From Porogramme epimiltina (Eukaryota; Basidiomycota; Agaricomycetes; Polyporales; Polyporaceae): DNA of 58,395 bases. The translations under genes were made by a program, and so were the position numbers. The stretch is taken from the NCBI GenBank assembly GCA_900155495.1, contig FTLJ01000696.1:1-58395 (forward strand). Direction: 5' to 3'. Positions 1-12,523 of this stretch are shown here, one piece after another. How positions within the stretch are numbered: position 1 is the first letter of the stretch; every line of letters begins with the position of its first letter. Under the pieces are notes generated by a model that made no database searches, had not been told where the DNA came from, and saw only the letters and a list, made by a program, of their open reading frames with translations.

Positions 1-2150
1 CCACCCCCAGCGTCCTGCGGCTCCCAGAACCCAGCCGCCACCGGCCACCATCGCCCCCCCTCTCCCTCCCCCGTCCCCCGCCCCCCGCCCCTGATAACAG
101 CCCTTCTAGAATCCCCCCTACCATACGCGCGACCGGGATCGGGCGCGGCCGCGCGCTCCCGCCGACATACGGCCCTCGCCGCCAGCCCCAAACACCGACC
201 GTGCCCCTTCCATGACGTCTTCCTAGAACCCCGCCTCCCACTCCCTCCCCCTTCGCGTCCCCATAAATGCACATCTGGCCGCCGCCCGGCCCCGGAATTA
301 GTGCCAGCTGCCCTGAGCATCCCCGCCCGCCCGCCGCCCGTGCGTGCGTGCGCCCGGCGCGCGTCACCCGCCGCCCGAACGCGAGCGAACCGTGCGGCGC
401 TGCGCACCCCCGAATTCTGCGCGCGTTCTACGCCCGCCCTGCGCCCTGCGCCCCGCTCTCCCGCGCACGCACGAGCGCACGAAGCCCGGTCGCGTCTCAC
501 CCCGGCACGTCGCCTCCTGCCTCCCTCCCCCCAGGTCCCGCGCCGCGCGCGTGGTGCCCCCCGCCGCTAGCCCCGTCATCGATGCGCGTGCGCCCTCACC
601 CGACCCGCGATCTGACCTGCGCGGTCGCCCCGCGCCCGCCGGACGATCGAAGCGACGCGCGTGCCTCGCTCGTGCGTGTGGCACGCGCCTCGCCCTCCCG
701 CAGCCGCCTTTCTCTCTCCTCGCCGCCGATTCTCGAAACCCCTTCTCAGAAGTAGCTCCTCGCGCGCCGCCGACGTCCTGGCGTCCCGACGCGCAAATTC
801 TTCCTTCTCGCACCACACCGCAGGCCACACGCGCGCGCCCGCACGGATTCCCATAGCAACCCGGCGTGCGCACGATCCACGACCGCAAGCTCGCTGGGGG
901 CCCGCAGCAGCACACGGCACGCGACACACGACGCGCGACGCACGACGCACCGTCAGACCGCCTTGGTCCGTGTTGGGACGTCACCCGCGCGATACGAGCG
1001 ATTTGGCAGTCCCCCTTCCCCTTCCCCCTTCCTCCTCCCTTCCTCCCCGGTGCAGCCGGGCTCAGCACCCCCGGCGTGGCCCAGCGCAGCGCAGCAGCTG
1101 CACGCACGCACGCACGCACGCTCGCACCCCGGCAAGCTTCGACGGAGAACGTCCCCCCGAAGGCGGCGCGCGCCAGGCCAGCCAGAGGCCGGGATGTGCG
1201 CCGGGTCCCACGCCGAACGCTTCCGCGCAGCCCGCCGTGCCCCTGGCCGTCTGCGTCAGAACGCCCCCTAGGCCTCCTCGCCACCTTCTGCACCCGCCCG
1301 CCCACCCCCGGTGCGCCCGCCCTCGCAGCTGCCTGTCAAATGTTTCCCTGAGCGGACGCGGGCGCGCCATCGATGACGCACACGCACAAAGTGCATCCTC
1401 GCGGCCCCGCGCAGCGCAGCGCGTGCGCCCGAGCACCCCGCTCGCCCAAACCACCGGCCTTCTTCGCAAGTGCTGCGCGAACGCACTGGCATGCACGCCC
1501 ACTGCGCTAGGGACGGCGGACCCGGGCTGCGGCAGAGCAGCCCCGATTCGTGGCGGAGCATTCCTCCACGCCTTCACGCTGCACGCACGTCGTCCGTCCG
1601 CCCTCCGCGGCCACAAATGACGAATCACCACGCGCGGGGCGCGCGGGCCCCGCGCCGCACATGCCGGCTGGGCACTCAACAGGACGCCGACGCGCTCCAA
1701 GCAATCCACGCTCGCCAGGCGCGCCCGTGCCGCGTCTCCCCCACCTGTCGTCCACCCGCGGCGTCGCATGGGCACGCTCGGGTTGCCGTACGTCCCAGCA
1801 CCAAGCTCCAGTACTCCCTCGGTCTCCACCCCGCACGGCGCACGACACCCCCCTGGTCGCCTGGCCGTTCCGGCCCCCCGCAGGTCCGCTCCGGGATTCT
1901 AGTGCGTGCGCGCGCGCCGCGAACCCCGAGCCTCCGACTCCGATGCGGCACGGCCCTTGGCCAGGGCCCTTGCACTTAATTGCGCTCGCGCGCGTGTGCA
2001 CCCCGCTCAGGGCGCGTCACTGTCGGGCCTTCCGCGGAGAAGGGTGAAGGGAGAAGGGCGGCCGGGGAAAGGGGAACGGGAGCGGGAATGGGCGCGGGTG
2101 ATCGCTCTCAGGCCTCCCGCGGGCCGCACTCGCTCGTCTGACGTGCTGGT
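1..2150. other. GC- and CpG-rich block, no gene recognised (left part)
   Basis: The segment is strongly C/G-rich and open in nearly every frame on both strands, as expected from composition alone. The conceptual proteins are Arg/Ala/Pro-rich, lack recognisable domains, and overlap one another on both strands. I saw no exon series with consistent splice phases. Possible control motifs near the left edge are a heat-shock-type TTCTAGAA at 104-111, a related TTCCTAGAA at 220-228 and a CRE-like TGACGTC at 214-220. They could belong to a gene left of the window. Whether this is a long promoter or leader or simply a GC island cannot be decided from sequence. Confidence 0.5.
1101..1120. repeat. CACG tetranucleotide microsatellite
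   Basis: Five perfect tandem copies of CACG, followed by a slightly decayed continuation to about 1128, inside the GC-rich block. Confidence 0.8.
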
Positions 2151-3227
2151 TAGGGCTCGACAATTACAATTACTTACGCTGAATGGGCCGTAATTAATAA
2201 TACGGTTGATTACGGATTACGCTGGGCGGCGTAAGTAATGGTATCCTATTGTAATCTATTGTATTGATAATCTATTCATAAGTAGTTGTAACTAATAGTG
2301 TCCGCTAGGACAGGGAAGTGGTGACGGAAAGACACCTTTGAGTTGGGCTCTTGGGGCTTCGTGTGGCCCCTGCTCTACCCGGAGGGAGGGCACTATCACT
2401 TGAGGCGTGCCCACTGAGAGCAGGACCTGTCAGTCTGGAGTCGCAGGAACTGCAATGTTGTTGCTGGAGTAAGCCCAATACTAGTATGCCAGAAGATCAT
2501 AGCAAGGGGCCAGGAGGGCCTGCCACACCATTGATTCACCAGGTATACAGCACGCAGGTAGGCTTCGTATGGGACGACACGCGAGGGTGTCTTCTCCTGC
2601 CCGGGCTCGGCGGACAGAGACACTCGCAGAGCGCAAACTTGAGGTAGCCTCCCTTCCGCTGCCCGCTTTCGGAGGTTCGCCCCCAGTTGGACTCTAGCGT
2701 GGGTGATCTGACGCCGCCGTCTCCGTCGCCGCGATAATGAGAGGCCCCCTTTTGCGGACGCGCAACTGCTTGGAACCCAATCCGTAAGCTCGACAACCAT
2801 CGCGGGCGCGCACAAGTTCGCAGCACCGTCGCGTAGAGTCTGACTTAGCTGCTCAGCCACTAAGACGGCGCCTAATGTTTACTACTTAGACACCAAAGGC
2901 TCGACATGGGGTGACTACTGATAAACTCGAGTCTATGGACGTAAAATTGATCACTACGGTGCTAACCACTCGTTTGAGGAACAAGACAGCACATTATACA
3001 CTCTTCTACGCTCTTCTATGCTCCCTACGTGCGTCCATGCTGTCATGTGACTAGGTCTATTACTTACCATTACTTACAGTCACTATAATCTAATATAATC
3101 GTAACCTACTGTAATGTAATGACTACTAATGCGTGACCTCCAGATTACGGAGAGCCTCGTAAGTAATCCGTAATATAATTTAATCTCAGATTATAATGGA
3201 TTATAATCGTATTCTTGAGGAGCCCTA
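2151..3227. mobile_element. Non-autonomous hAT-type DNA transposon
   Basis: The element starts TAGGGCTCGACAA and ends TTGAGGAGCCCTA, giving 13-bp terminal inverted repeats matching at 11 of 13 positions. It is flanked by a perfect 8-bp direct repeat, GTGCTGGT, at 2143-2150 and 3228-3235. An 8-bp target duplication with a TAGGG-type terminus is typical of the hAT superfamily. Both ends are AT-rich and carry repeated subterminal words in both orientations (TTACGGATTAC, GTAAGTAATGG), as expected of transposase-binding repeats. The interior (about 2300-2880) has a more even composition, and its ORFs resemble neither a BED finger nor a hAT transposase. It therefore appears to depend on a transposase elsewhere. 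It sits inside the GC-rich block and is probably recent, since the target duplication is intact. Confidence 0.88.
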
Positions 3228-3235
3228 GTGCTGGT

Positions 3236-6200
3236 GCTCCCCGTGGGCGTCGACGTGCGCGGTCAGGTGCGCTCCGAGCGGACGGAGGGGCAGTGCGTCA
3301 GCGATGCTTTGCCAGTGCTCCCCGAATTTCATCGTCGAGGACTGTGAGGTTGTCGATCCCGCGTCGCGGGTGCGGCACGTCGTCGCGGGCGGGCGGGCTC
3401 GCGTTATCGGTCGGCCACTTACTTACAGCAGCCCCTCCCCCTCGCCTGTATTCTGTACGTACGCGCAGGCACGTCCCGCGTTCCCGTGCCTCACCCACGT
3501 CCCTACCCTCCGGTTGGCACAACATACACTCCCCGCAGTCCGTACCTAGGCCCCACCGCAAGCGAGCTAGCAAAGGCACCCGGCGCCCACCGCCGTACGA
3601 CCGGCCGTCCACCCTCGTCTATCGTCACCTAGCCACCCACCACCTCCGAGCACTACGGGGCGGCCATACCGTCCATTGAGTTACCGGCCACCCAGCGGCT
3701 CCGCCGGCTTACATCCCCACCACACGGCAGCCCTCGCTAAGCAACCCAGCGGCTTCGTGCGCCTACAGCCCACAGCGGGCACGATGGCGCAGCCAGCGAG
3801 CGACCACCCGTAACAGGGCCCACCCAACACCCAACACCTAGCACCCACCGACATACCCGCCGCGGCCTGCGCCGTCGCCCTAGTCCGCGCAGCGAAGGCT
3901 TCCCCCCGCCGCCGCCCATCGACGGGATCAGTCGCTGGTTAACACCCAGGCCCCCCACGCCGCCGGCCCCAAACCGGGCAGCCGCGCCTCCCATCTCAGA
4001 CCCCTCTCCCAAAAGCTTGAGCTTGTACAGCCCGCCATCCCCGCCCCCCGCGGAATGCGGTAAACCCAACCCCCAATGGCTCAGGTCGCCGGCCGCGGCG
4101 CGCGCCCGGCCATACACGACGCCCCGGACAGTAAGGGAGAGGGGGGGGCTAAGCGGGGCCGCCGGGTGCCCAGGCTCGAAGGCTCGAGTCGCGTCGCCCG
4201 CTACCGCAGCCTGACTCCTGAAGGCCTTATTTCCGGCAAGCTCAAGCTTCAATTCCGCTACGCACCTAATTCGCCGGCGCGACGGCGCGCACCTCCGCCT
4301 CGTCCTGCGTATGAGGGCACACCCTGCACCGTGCGCCGCGCACCGCATACCGTGCCCGCCGCCGGCGGGCTTCTGCAGTTCGTGATGCCCTGATGCGGCG
4401 GCTTGGCCCAGTAGTGGCTGTCCGGGAGGCACCGAGCCTTCATTAAAAACTCGCCTGGGAGCCCCGCGCGCGTGCACACACGCACACCGAACCTTGCCAG
4501 CCCCGCGCGCCCTCTGCACCCGCGCGCGCGAGCACCACGGACCGTCGCCCTTCGCGCGCCTTCCAGACGTCCCAGCGAAGCCCGAAGCCCAAAGCGTAGC
4601 CCGCGCGCCGCGCACGGTCCCAGGCGCGCCCTTCCAATCTCTGACGTCGACGCCGGCCGTCCGCGTTGGGCAGGCGCGAGTCCGCAAACGCGGCGGGACG
4701 CGCGGCCCGGGCGCGCACGCGTGTGAGCGCGCGCCCCCACAGTGCCGCAGCCCTGAGGCCCGCGCACGCACGGCCGCGCTTCGCGGGCGGACGGGCGCGT
4801 TCCTAGGACCTTGGGGGGCGTGCGTCACCGGCCTTCAACGTCGCACTTTGGGGGGCGGCGCACTGACCTTTACGTTGTATGGAGAGTACGTCAGCGCCGC
4901 GGCGCATTCGGTCGCGCCGTGGTCCTCGTCTTCTGGGAGGCTTGGCTGCCTACGTGGAGGCAATGGGCGGGGGCGAGCACGGGGCCGCGGACGCAGTATA
5001 CCGGTGACGCACCCCTAGCGACGGGTGACCGCAGGGAGAGCCAAGAAGGGGGGGGGCAAGAACGGGCCCGGAGCTGCATTGCGGGCGGCGCGTGGGCCCA
5101 CCGGAGGGGGCGCCGCCGCCCCGCCCGCGAAGCGCGCCCGCGCGCAACTCAAATCCACGCCTCCCTTCCTGCGCGGGCTTCGCAGCCGGGGGAAGGGGGT
5201 GCGGTGGGAGCGGGCGGGATGCCGTAAGTGCGCGGCGTCGCTGGGTTCGCGCTTGCTCCCCACCCCACCTGCCCCTCCCCACCCTGCGTGCAAGTCAGCG
5301 GATGTGTAAGTATGTGTGTCGCGGAGAGGCGCCGCGGCGCGTCTCCCCGGGCGACATTGCTCGCTGCCACCCGTCCGCGCCGCCACCCTCGCCCGACCGG
5401 GAGTGCCGCAGCGTCATCGAGAGGGGGCCGCGCGTCGGGCAGAGCGAGCACCAAGCGTGCGCCGCACGCCGCGGCCGCTTCTCGTGCGGGATGGGCGGGC
5501 GGCGTGGGTCGCCGGGCACCATACGGGGCGCGCCGGCGCACCGCGCGGTGTCGCGCACGCTTCCGCGCGTGACGTCCTTCCCCCCTCCCTTCCCGGCCCC
5601 CCGCTGCCCCGGCCAAGACTCACAGGACGCGTGCAGGGCATCTGGAAGCCCTGCGTCCGCTGCGCGCCGTCGGATGCTTGGGGTAGAAGCCCCCGCACGG
5701 TGCGGCTGGAAGGGGAGACCAAGAGCCAGCCGTGCGCTGACTCCGCCGCGCCCACGGCCGCCGCAGACGTGTTCGCGCCCGCGCCCGCATGCATAGTGGT
5801 TGCGCGAGAAACCCCCGGGCGCCATGTCAGAGTGCAGGGCGACCGCAGACGTCGCCGCATATGGTTCCGGGACCCTGCATGCGCCTGGACCCTATCAGTC
5901 AGAGGTGCGCCCGCTATCTCGAGCGGCGCGGGGTGGGGCGTCGCTCATGCCGTAGCGACGCGTCCCCGCAGGTCCTCGCACACACACGCCGCACACCCCG
6001 AACCGCATCGACGGGTGTCCGCACGTCGCGCGCGGGGAAGGGCACGTCGTGCCCGCGAGGCCCGCCGCTGCCCTCCCGGGCCCGTTCCATACGATGGCCC
6101 TCGCCGCGTCTGGCAGCGCACACGCGCCCACGCACGCCGCCGTGCGCGCCACCGGCGTGAAACGCCCCGGCCGGCAGCACGGCGCAGGACTCGATCGCGC

Positions 6201-6700
6201 GGGGCGAACGAACGCGGCCTCGGATCGAGCGCACCGGGCGCGCGGACGCAGACGCAGGGTGCAAGACGCAGGACGCAGGATGCCAGACGCAGGAGGAGGG
6301 TTCTGCCCGCGCGCACGGCGCGGGCCTGCCACACGTCCAGCGCCCGCCCGGGCACGTACGTACGCGCGCGTGCGGTGCGGTGCTGGCGGGCAAGACTAAT
6401 CCTGGTCCGAGGGGCCTGCTTCGACTTCCTCTTCCCGGGCGGCCGCAGCCGCGTACGTACACGCTCGCCCGCGCACGCGCCCGCGCACGGCGTGCGCCGG
6501 GGCCCTCCAGGCTCCCGCGGGGTGCGCCCGCGTGGACCCTCGCCGGATTGCGTTCGACGCCCGCCGGAGTCCGCGGATGGGCCCGCGCTGGGATCCGTGC
6601 CGTGCTGGGCGACTCGACGCTGTCGAGTCGGGCGGTAGGTGAGTTGGTGCCGTGAACAAGGCACCCGCTGTTGTGAGCAGGCGTGCGCTCTAGGTCGCCC
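3236..6700. other. GC- and CpG-rich block, no gene recognised (right part)
   Basis: This continues the composition seen left of the transposon: C/G-rich, CpG-dense, with many overlapping long frames on both strands and no recognisable domain or phase-consistent exon chain. The density of CpG argues against past cytosine-methylation decay. Composition drops to the genome's usual level after about 6,700. Confidence 0.5.
6243..6297. repeat. Degenerate GACGCAG short tandem repeat
   Basis: The heptamer GACGCAG recurs five times, with a few spacer bases, inside the GC-rich block. I see no function; it may be replication slippage. Confidence 0.6.
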
Positions 6701-8551
6701 ACTCAGGGTATTCGTTCTTCCAGGGAGGGAGAGCGGGGCGTGGCGGCGGGGCCGGGTGTAGTTTGAAGGACGTCAACGGCTTTCTCTTTTGACGCTCTTG
6801 TCCTTGGGTGCGGACCATGGATGACAGGAGGATAGATATTCTTGCGGCGCGGCGTTCCAAAGCTAAGTACAAGCAGGCCAGCCCAGGCGTGACGACACCT
6901 TGTCATTACGTGCATACGCACCACAGTCATTGCGCCAGAGTGAGGTATGCCTCCAGGGTCAACTAGTAGACAGGTGCCGCCGGTAGCTAGTGTAGAGAGA
7001 ACGCTACGTTTAGCTAGTTACGGCGAGCACGGAAATAAAACTTACTTAGAAATATGCCTGATTCAGCGGGGATGATCAGGGTCCGGGCTCACGCTCAGTG
7101 ACGGGCCGAATACCATGTCGGTAGGAGCTCCAGCGGAATGGTTTACGCCGCAGTGGGAAGGAGTGTTTAGCTACCGAGATGTGATAACTCGGCATTAGTG
7201 ACCCACTTTAGGCAGGCAAAAAGAAACTCTAACCTTGCAGGCCTTTAGCCATATAAACTGCCGCTATGACATGTTCTACAGGAACAGTCGCGCGCCCTTG
7301 GCGACGTAAGTTCCCAATGTTCCATTGCTGTCCTGGGTCGCCACAGGGCCACGAAGGGCACTTTACAGAACGGCATCAAACCCGGATTGCAGCATGTGTG
7401 AACTCAGAACGGAAGATATTGTTCGGGTGAACGTATTATCAGACTGGGGACGTACCTTCGCTGTTCAATAGATTTGTTCTACGGAGCCTGGCCTTCGTGG
7501 GGCGCTGCATAAGCCAACACGTCAATGGACAGGATGGAAACGGACGAGGACGCATGTGCCATGTAGGCGAAGACAGGGTGGCTCGTTGGGTGGTCATGGT
7601 ATCCCGGATCGATACATGGGGCGCTCGCGTCTTGAGAACGTGTTAGATCGACACCATCGTTGAAGGAGGGTCCTGGAAATTCGGAGGGGGGCTACATGAC
7701 GCAAAGTGGTAGAGAAGCGGCCTACGGTGAGGCAACCAATTCGATCTCACCTCGGGCGGTGCAGCCGAGGATGTGGCCGCATGAGCCGATCTTGATAGCA
7801 TCTTGATGCTGCGCTGCCGGAGAACGGGAGAGGTTCGACGACGTCACTGGAGACCTCGGAGACAATTTGAAGAACGTCGGGTTGTCTCAGACTCTAAAAT
7901 TGCGCTTCTAGGGTTTCGTTACTTCTATTGCAAAGGACGAAGTATGGGTAAACTATCACTCACATCTTCATATCTGAGTTCTAGCAGCTTATAAAGATGA
8001 TGCTCAAAGTATTTTTGAGCTTACAACCTCAACAGGAAGCCCGCGACACAACCGAACAGAGCAGGGTCATTGGCGGTTGAACATGATGGTGCGTTTGGCG
8101 AGATGCCGGTGAGACCTTCAAGCGTCTATCCAATCTAATCAAACACATTAGACGCTTAAGCACTTTCATTAAGGTTTGTTCCTACGGTACCTCGCCGGTC
8201 GTCTTGCACCGCCGTTTCGTTTCCGCCGCTGTTCGGTACTTGTGCTCACCGTAATCTATGTCTTTGCTCACTTAGTGCTCCTGCAATTTGTGAACATACG
8301 GTGCTCAATCAAATTAGACCTGTGCAGATAACAATGGTATACAGCATCGTTTCTAAACCATCACTCCTTCCCCGCCCAGCCGTTGGCGACCATCAGTCGA
8401 CCCGTCGGGTTCGCACCGTTGGATTCCGCGTTCCCGTGTTGCGATATTATCCTCAATAGCGATCTTCCGCCCGCTATGCGCGTTGCTCCTTGCCCACGAG
8501 CGTCGTGCTGCTTCTCCCTCTCCTTTTCTTTCTCTTTCTTTCTTTCCGGTC
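6701..8551. other. Intergenic, nothing recognised
   Basis: Moderate GC, short frames only, many stops. I looked for tRNA, 5S rRNA, transposon ends and exon chains and found none that hold up. A tRNA-like string near 7700-7765 was rejected. The final stretch before 8552 is pyrimidine-rich and probably the leader of the surface-protein gene. Confidence 0.5.
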
Positions 8552-11535
8552 ATGGCACCGTTCAGGCGTCCCCTTGCCCTCAAGCGCGAGGACGCCGCTT
8601 CTTCAGGTGGTACGTCGCTCTCTTTGACTTTTGACGTTTTCTCTCAAGTCTCATGTCCGTGCAGAGTGTTTGAACGTTCCTGTCATCCTTCCCCGCACCT
8701 CAAACGTGCTGAATCACTCCCTCGACAGCGCAGGCTAGCCCTGCTGCTTCCTCTTCGTCCTTCGTTTCGTCCTCAAGCGCTGCTTCGCCAGCATCTTCCT
8801 CTTCCTCGGAGACCCAGCCGATCACCTCCGTAGCGGCTTCGGCAAGTGCGAGCACGGAAGCTAGTTCGTCATCGAGTGAGGCCCTTTCAGATACCCCTAC
8901 CTCGTCTTCCTCGTCAGGTGCGCCCCTGGCCACTACCTCCTCAACGGAGAAGCCCTCCGCGGCTAGTTCCACGCAAGTGGCATCCACATCAGCCGCACCT
9001 TCCACCTCAGTAACATCATCCACGTCCACATCTTTGGATCCTCCATCTCCCATATCTTCTTCCTCCACGGGGGTCGAGTCTTCCCCGGTTTCGTCGGCAT
9101 CTACATCACCGCCCGCCTCAATAGAGTCGACTTCACCTGCATCGCCTACGTCCACCTCACCTGCTTCTTCCGCCACTTCGGGCACCTCACTTGCCACATC
9201 TACCATTGTGCCGACATCTAATGCTGTATCGTCCGCAGTACCTTCCTCCGCTCCATCTTCGAGTGCGGCTGCAAGCGCACCCACCAGCGCAATCGTGATC
9301 CCAACCGCCATCGGGTCCGAGGATGGCCCCACATGTACGTCGTTCAAATGTCTGTGCCTTTCTTCGTACCCACTCACAAGCGGGTTTCCTATCCTCGCTT
9401 GTCCGCCATGTCTTCGTCGCCGAGTATAGCGTCGCAGTCTTCCGTAGTGGTCACAACGGCACCGACGGCCCCCGCTTCGGTCTCCTCGGACTCCGCGACG
9501 GGTCCCTCCAGACTTACGGCCGATTCGTCTGAGCCAACCTCCGCCACGTCGACCCCCACCTCCGCCCCCTCCTCTAGCTCAGCCACGTCCGCCTCCGATT
9601 CGGTGTCTGCGAGCTCTGCCACTTCCTCGACTGGGACAGACACAAGCTCGTCGCCGACATCGGTCAGTGTGGTACCTACGGCGATCGGGTAAGTTCCGTC
9701 GTAAGCCTGGATACATGAAAATACGTTCCTGACCCCTGGCCGATAGCACCGAAGATGACCCATCACCGTCCAGTAGCAGCGCAAGCGTAGCGTCGGAGGA
9801 TCCTGCGTCGACGACCGCGGCAACCGCGGCAAGTACAGCGTCTGATGCCAGCACAAGCCCGTCGACGACGTCAACGAATATAATCCCCACCGCGATCACG
9901 TGAGTTCCGCGCTAATATCCATTTGTATGCGACCTCACGCTCTACTTGGACAGTGGGCCATCTGACAGCGACCCGCCAGTAACGGGCAGCACGACCACTG
10001 CCCAGTCTGCGGATCCTACTTCGGCGTCCTCGACGAAGGCTGGCGCTACCACTGCGCTTACCACTGCGCCCAGCAGCACGATTGACAAGGCCGTACCGAC
10101 GACGACCGACAAGGCCGCAGCGACACCGGGCAACAACGGAAATGGAAACTCGTCAGTTGGTGCGCAAAGTAGCAGCGCAGGTTCGGGCAACACGAACACG
10201 CAGGCTGGGAGCAGCCCGAGCAACTCCGCACCTACCTCATCTACCGGCAACACTGGCAATGGCGCAAATACGTCTGGGACCGACGGCACTGGGAACACTC
10301 CTACAGGCGGTGCCAGCAGCACTTCAACGGATGGTGCCGCAGGTGCCCAGCCTACGACGTCCTCATCCGGCGGTTCTGCTTCTACGTCACCATCCTCAGT
10401 GACCATAAACAGGTAAGATGCCTTCTATCTGTTCCTGAACCATCACCGACACCTCCCCCCAGCATCGCGGTCAAGCAGCAAGCTGCTGATAATGCATCGA
10501 GCAGCAACCCGACGGCGCCCGTGACCACCACGTTCACTAGTCGCTCGGTCATCAGCACCCCTGTCTCGACCATCGTTAGTGATGGTCGCTCCTCGACGTC
10601 CTTCTCGTTCAGCACGAGCACGACGGTGTTCACGTCGACGTCCGTTCCTGTCACCACCATTGCTGCTTCCAACTCCTCGTACGTCCCGCGTTTCCTCACA
10701 GCAGCCCTCGCTAACCCTCCCCAAGGCGTGGCTCCCTGTCCTCTAGTGAGGTCGGCGGAATCGTCGGCGGCGTTATTGGCGGGCTCATCCTCCTGATCGC
10801 GGTCGGCTTCTTCCTCCTCCGTGCCCGCCGGCGGCGCGCCGCCTACATGGGCGGCGGGATCACCTTCGAGTCGTACGCACCGCAACGTTCGCCCTCGCTC
10901 GTCCCCGACTCCCCTCCCTTCTCGATCGAGGCCGCGCTCTCGCCGCCCCCGCTCCCCGTCCTGAGCGCCGTGCCCCCCATGCTGCCCCCGATCCAGCGCG
11001 CGCCCCCCGTGCAGATGGCGTACGCCCCCGGCAGCCGCTCGGAGCTATTCCCCAGCATCGCGTCGACGTCCTCCGCGGGCGGCGTCCCGATCAGCCCCGC
11101 GCCGAGCCCGAGCGACCCCGCGCCCCGCCCGAGCCTGCGCGATACCGTCGTGAGCCGCGCGACGTCCGCGAGCGTCGTTGTGCCCGCCGCGGGCTCTGGG
11201 CACGCGAGCTGGAGTGCCGACGCGGTGCTCGGCGCGGACCCCTTCGCGGACCCCGTCGTTCTTGGGGAGCGCCCGGAGAGCGAGGTGAGCACGGTCGTGG
11301 GCCCGGATCCGTTCGCAGACCCGGCGCCGGCCGCTGCGCCCAGTATCCAGAGGGCGTCGTTGGCGCCCAGCACCCAGAGGACGTCGTTGGCTCCGCCATC
11401 ACCGCTCCCGAAGCCTGGGCATACCCGACTGTCGATTGCAAGTAGCATGGATATCCAGGTGAGCCGCTCCGCGTTCTCGTAACATGATACAGAGTGTTAA
11501 CGCGTGATTCCCCGTAGTCTGGCGAGGCGATGTGA
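8552..11535 (+). CDS. Ser/Thr-rich single-pass membrane protein (wall-sensor-like)
   Basis: My model is eight exons (8552-8606, 8729-9334, 9430-9688, 9747-9899, 9954-10412, 10463-10678, 10747-11458, 11518-11535) joining in frame to 825 residues. Residues 1 to about 585 are almost entirely Ser, Thr, Ala and Pro, fit for heavy O-mannosylation. One hydrophobic helix at about 588-607 begins IVGGVIGGLILL and is followed by an Arg cluster, so the remaining ~215 residues should be cytoplasmic. This is the plan of fungal Mid2/Wsc-like or SKG6-type surface sensors; no WSC Cys domain is present. Three ectodomain segments end with the module PTAI(G/T), two of them exactly at a phase-2 intron. The tail has two DPFADP motifs. 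There is no clear N-terminal signal peptide, so the start is uncertain. If the last intron is not spliced, the protein ends at 11482. Confidence 0.72.
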
Positions 11536-12523
11536 AGGGTTTTGTTTATGGATCCGGGGCGATACGACGAGTCACGACATTCGATATATTGGGACTCTGT
11601 AGCTCTTCTTCGCTCCTTTGTGGCTTTCGTGTTGATTTTACGTTAGCTTTTCGCCCCGTGACCGCCGACTGGTGTCGAGCGGCTCCTCGGCAGGCCGAAT
11701 GATAGTTCATACCCGCCGCACCCAGCGTGATGAACAATGGTGGTTGAGTTAGAAGGCAGTGCTCAGTGGAGCAGAGCTTGTATTACTTTGAATCTTGATC
11801 CCGTAAGATTGTTTGTCCAGAATGCGCTTCGCACGACAGGCATTCCCCGATTTTCGGCGGACGAAAAACGGTGGCAAAACTGAAGCAGGAAATTACCTTT
11901 TCGCAAAGAGTCGCGTGAAAGCAACGAAAAGAAAGCCTGTTGGGTGGCGCTTAAATAACGCAATGGAAGAAAAGGCGTTGACAGGAGTTTACCTGCCTCG
12001 GATTTTCATTCGCCGAATTAATGCCCATGATCGTTGTCTGTCGGTGAGTAGACATCTCTTCATGTTCTCACGTGACACCTTTGAAAATGGGTCTTGGGCG
12101 TTTGATTGGGGCTTTCACCGATCGAAGATGCGGATTCCGGAAATACTCGCTGTATCCGCCAACTATCCGACCACTGGATGATTGTGAGGGGGCCAAGGTA
12201 CGTAGTGGGTTCCAGGCCTGCGTGCAGTGAAACTTCTCGATGTTCCTCGGGGGCGTCACATTGTTCTCTTCGTCGTCCGGTATCGGAGGAAAACGCAAGC
12301 TTCTGGGCCAAGTTCGGCGTCCCTTGGGACAGAGAAGACACCACACACCGCCTCGAAACCGCGATATGGCTGAAAGGCGCCAGCCCCCCAGCTCGCCCCG
12401 CGCTTGTTGAGAGGTTCTATCAGCAGTCGATCGAGGAACAGAGGACACACAAACCCATCTGATAGAGTCACTTGCCCTCCATGGCCTGTGCCAACGAAAG
12501 CATGTCGTAAGCATACATAGGCA
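11536..12523. other. Intergenic, nothing recognised
   Basis: Only short unrelated frames on both strands. The last part is presumably the promoter of the FunK1-type gene. No repeat or RNA gene was seen. Confidence 0.5.

Noticed and set aside
267..1829. Several open frames of 160-320 codons on both strands
   Set aside because: They overlap in many frames, are Arg/Ala/Pro-rich and lack domains; high GC removes stop codons.
3737..6702. Long frames up to 440 codons on both strands
   Set aside because: Same composition artefact; no domains, no consistent splice pattern.
7695..7775. tRNA-like string with GTGGTAGAG and TTCGATCTC
   Set aside because: The acceptor and anticodon arms do not form; the only stem (GGTGAG/CTCACC) has a 14-nt loop, wrong for a T arm.
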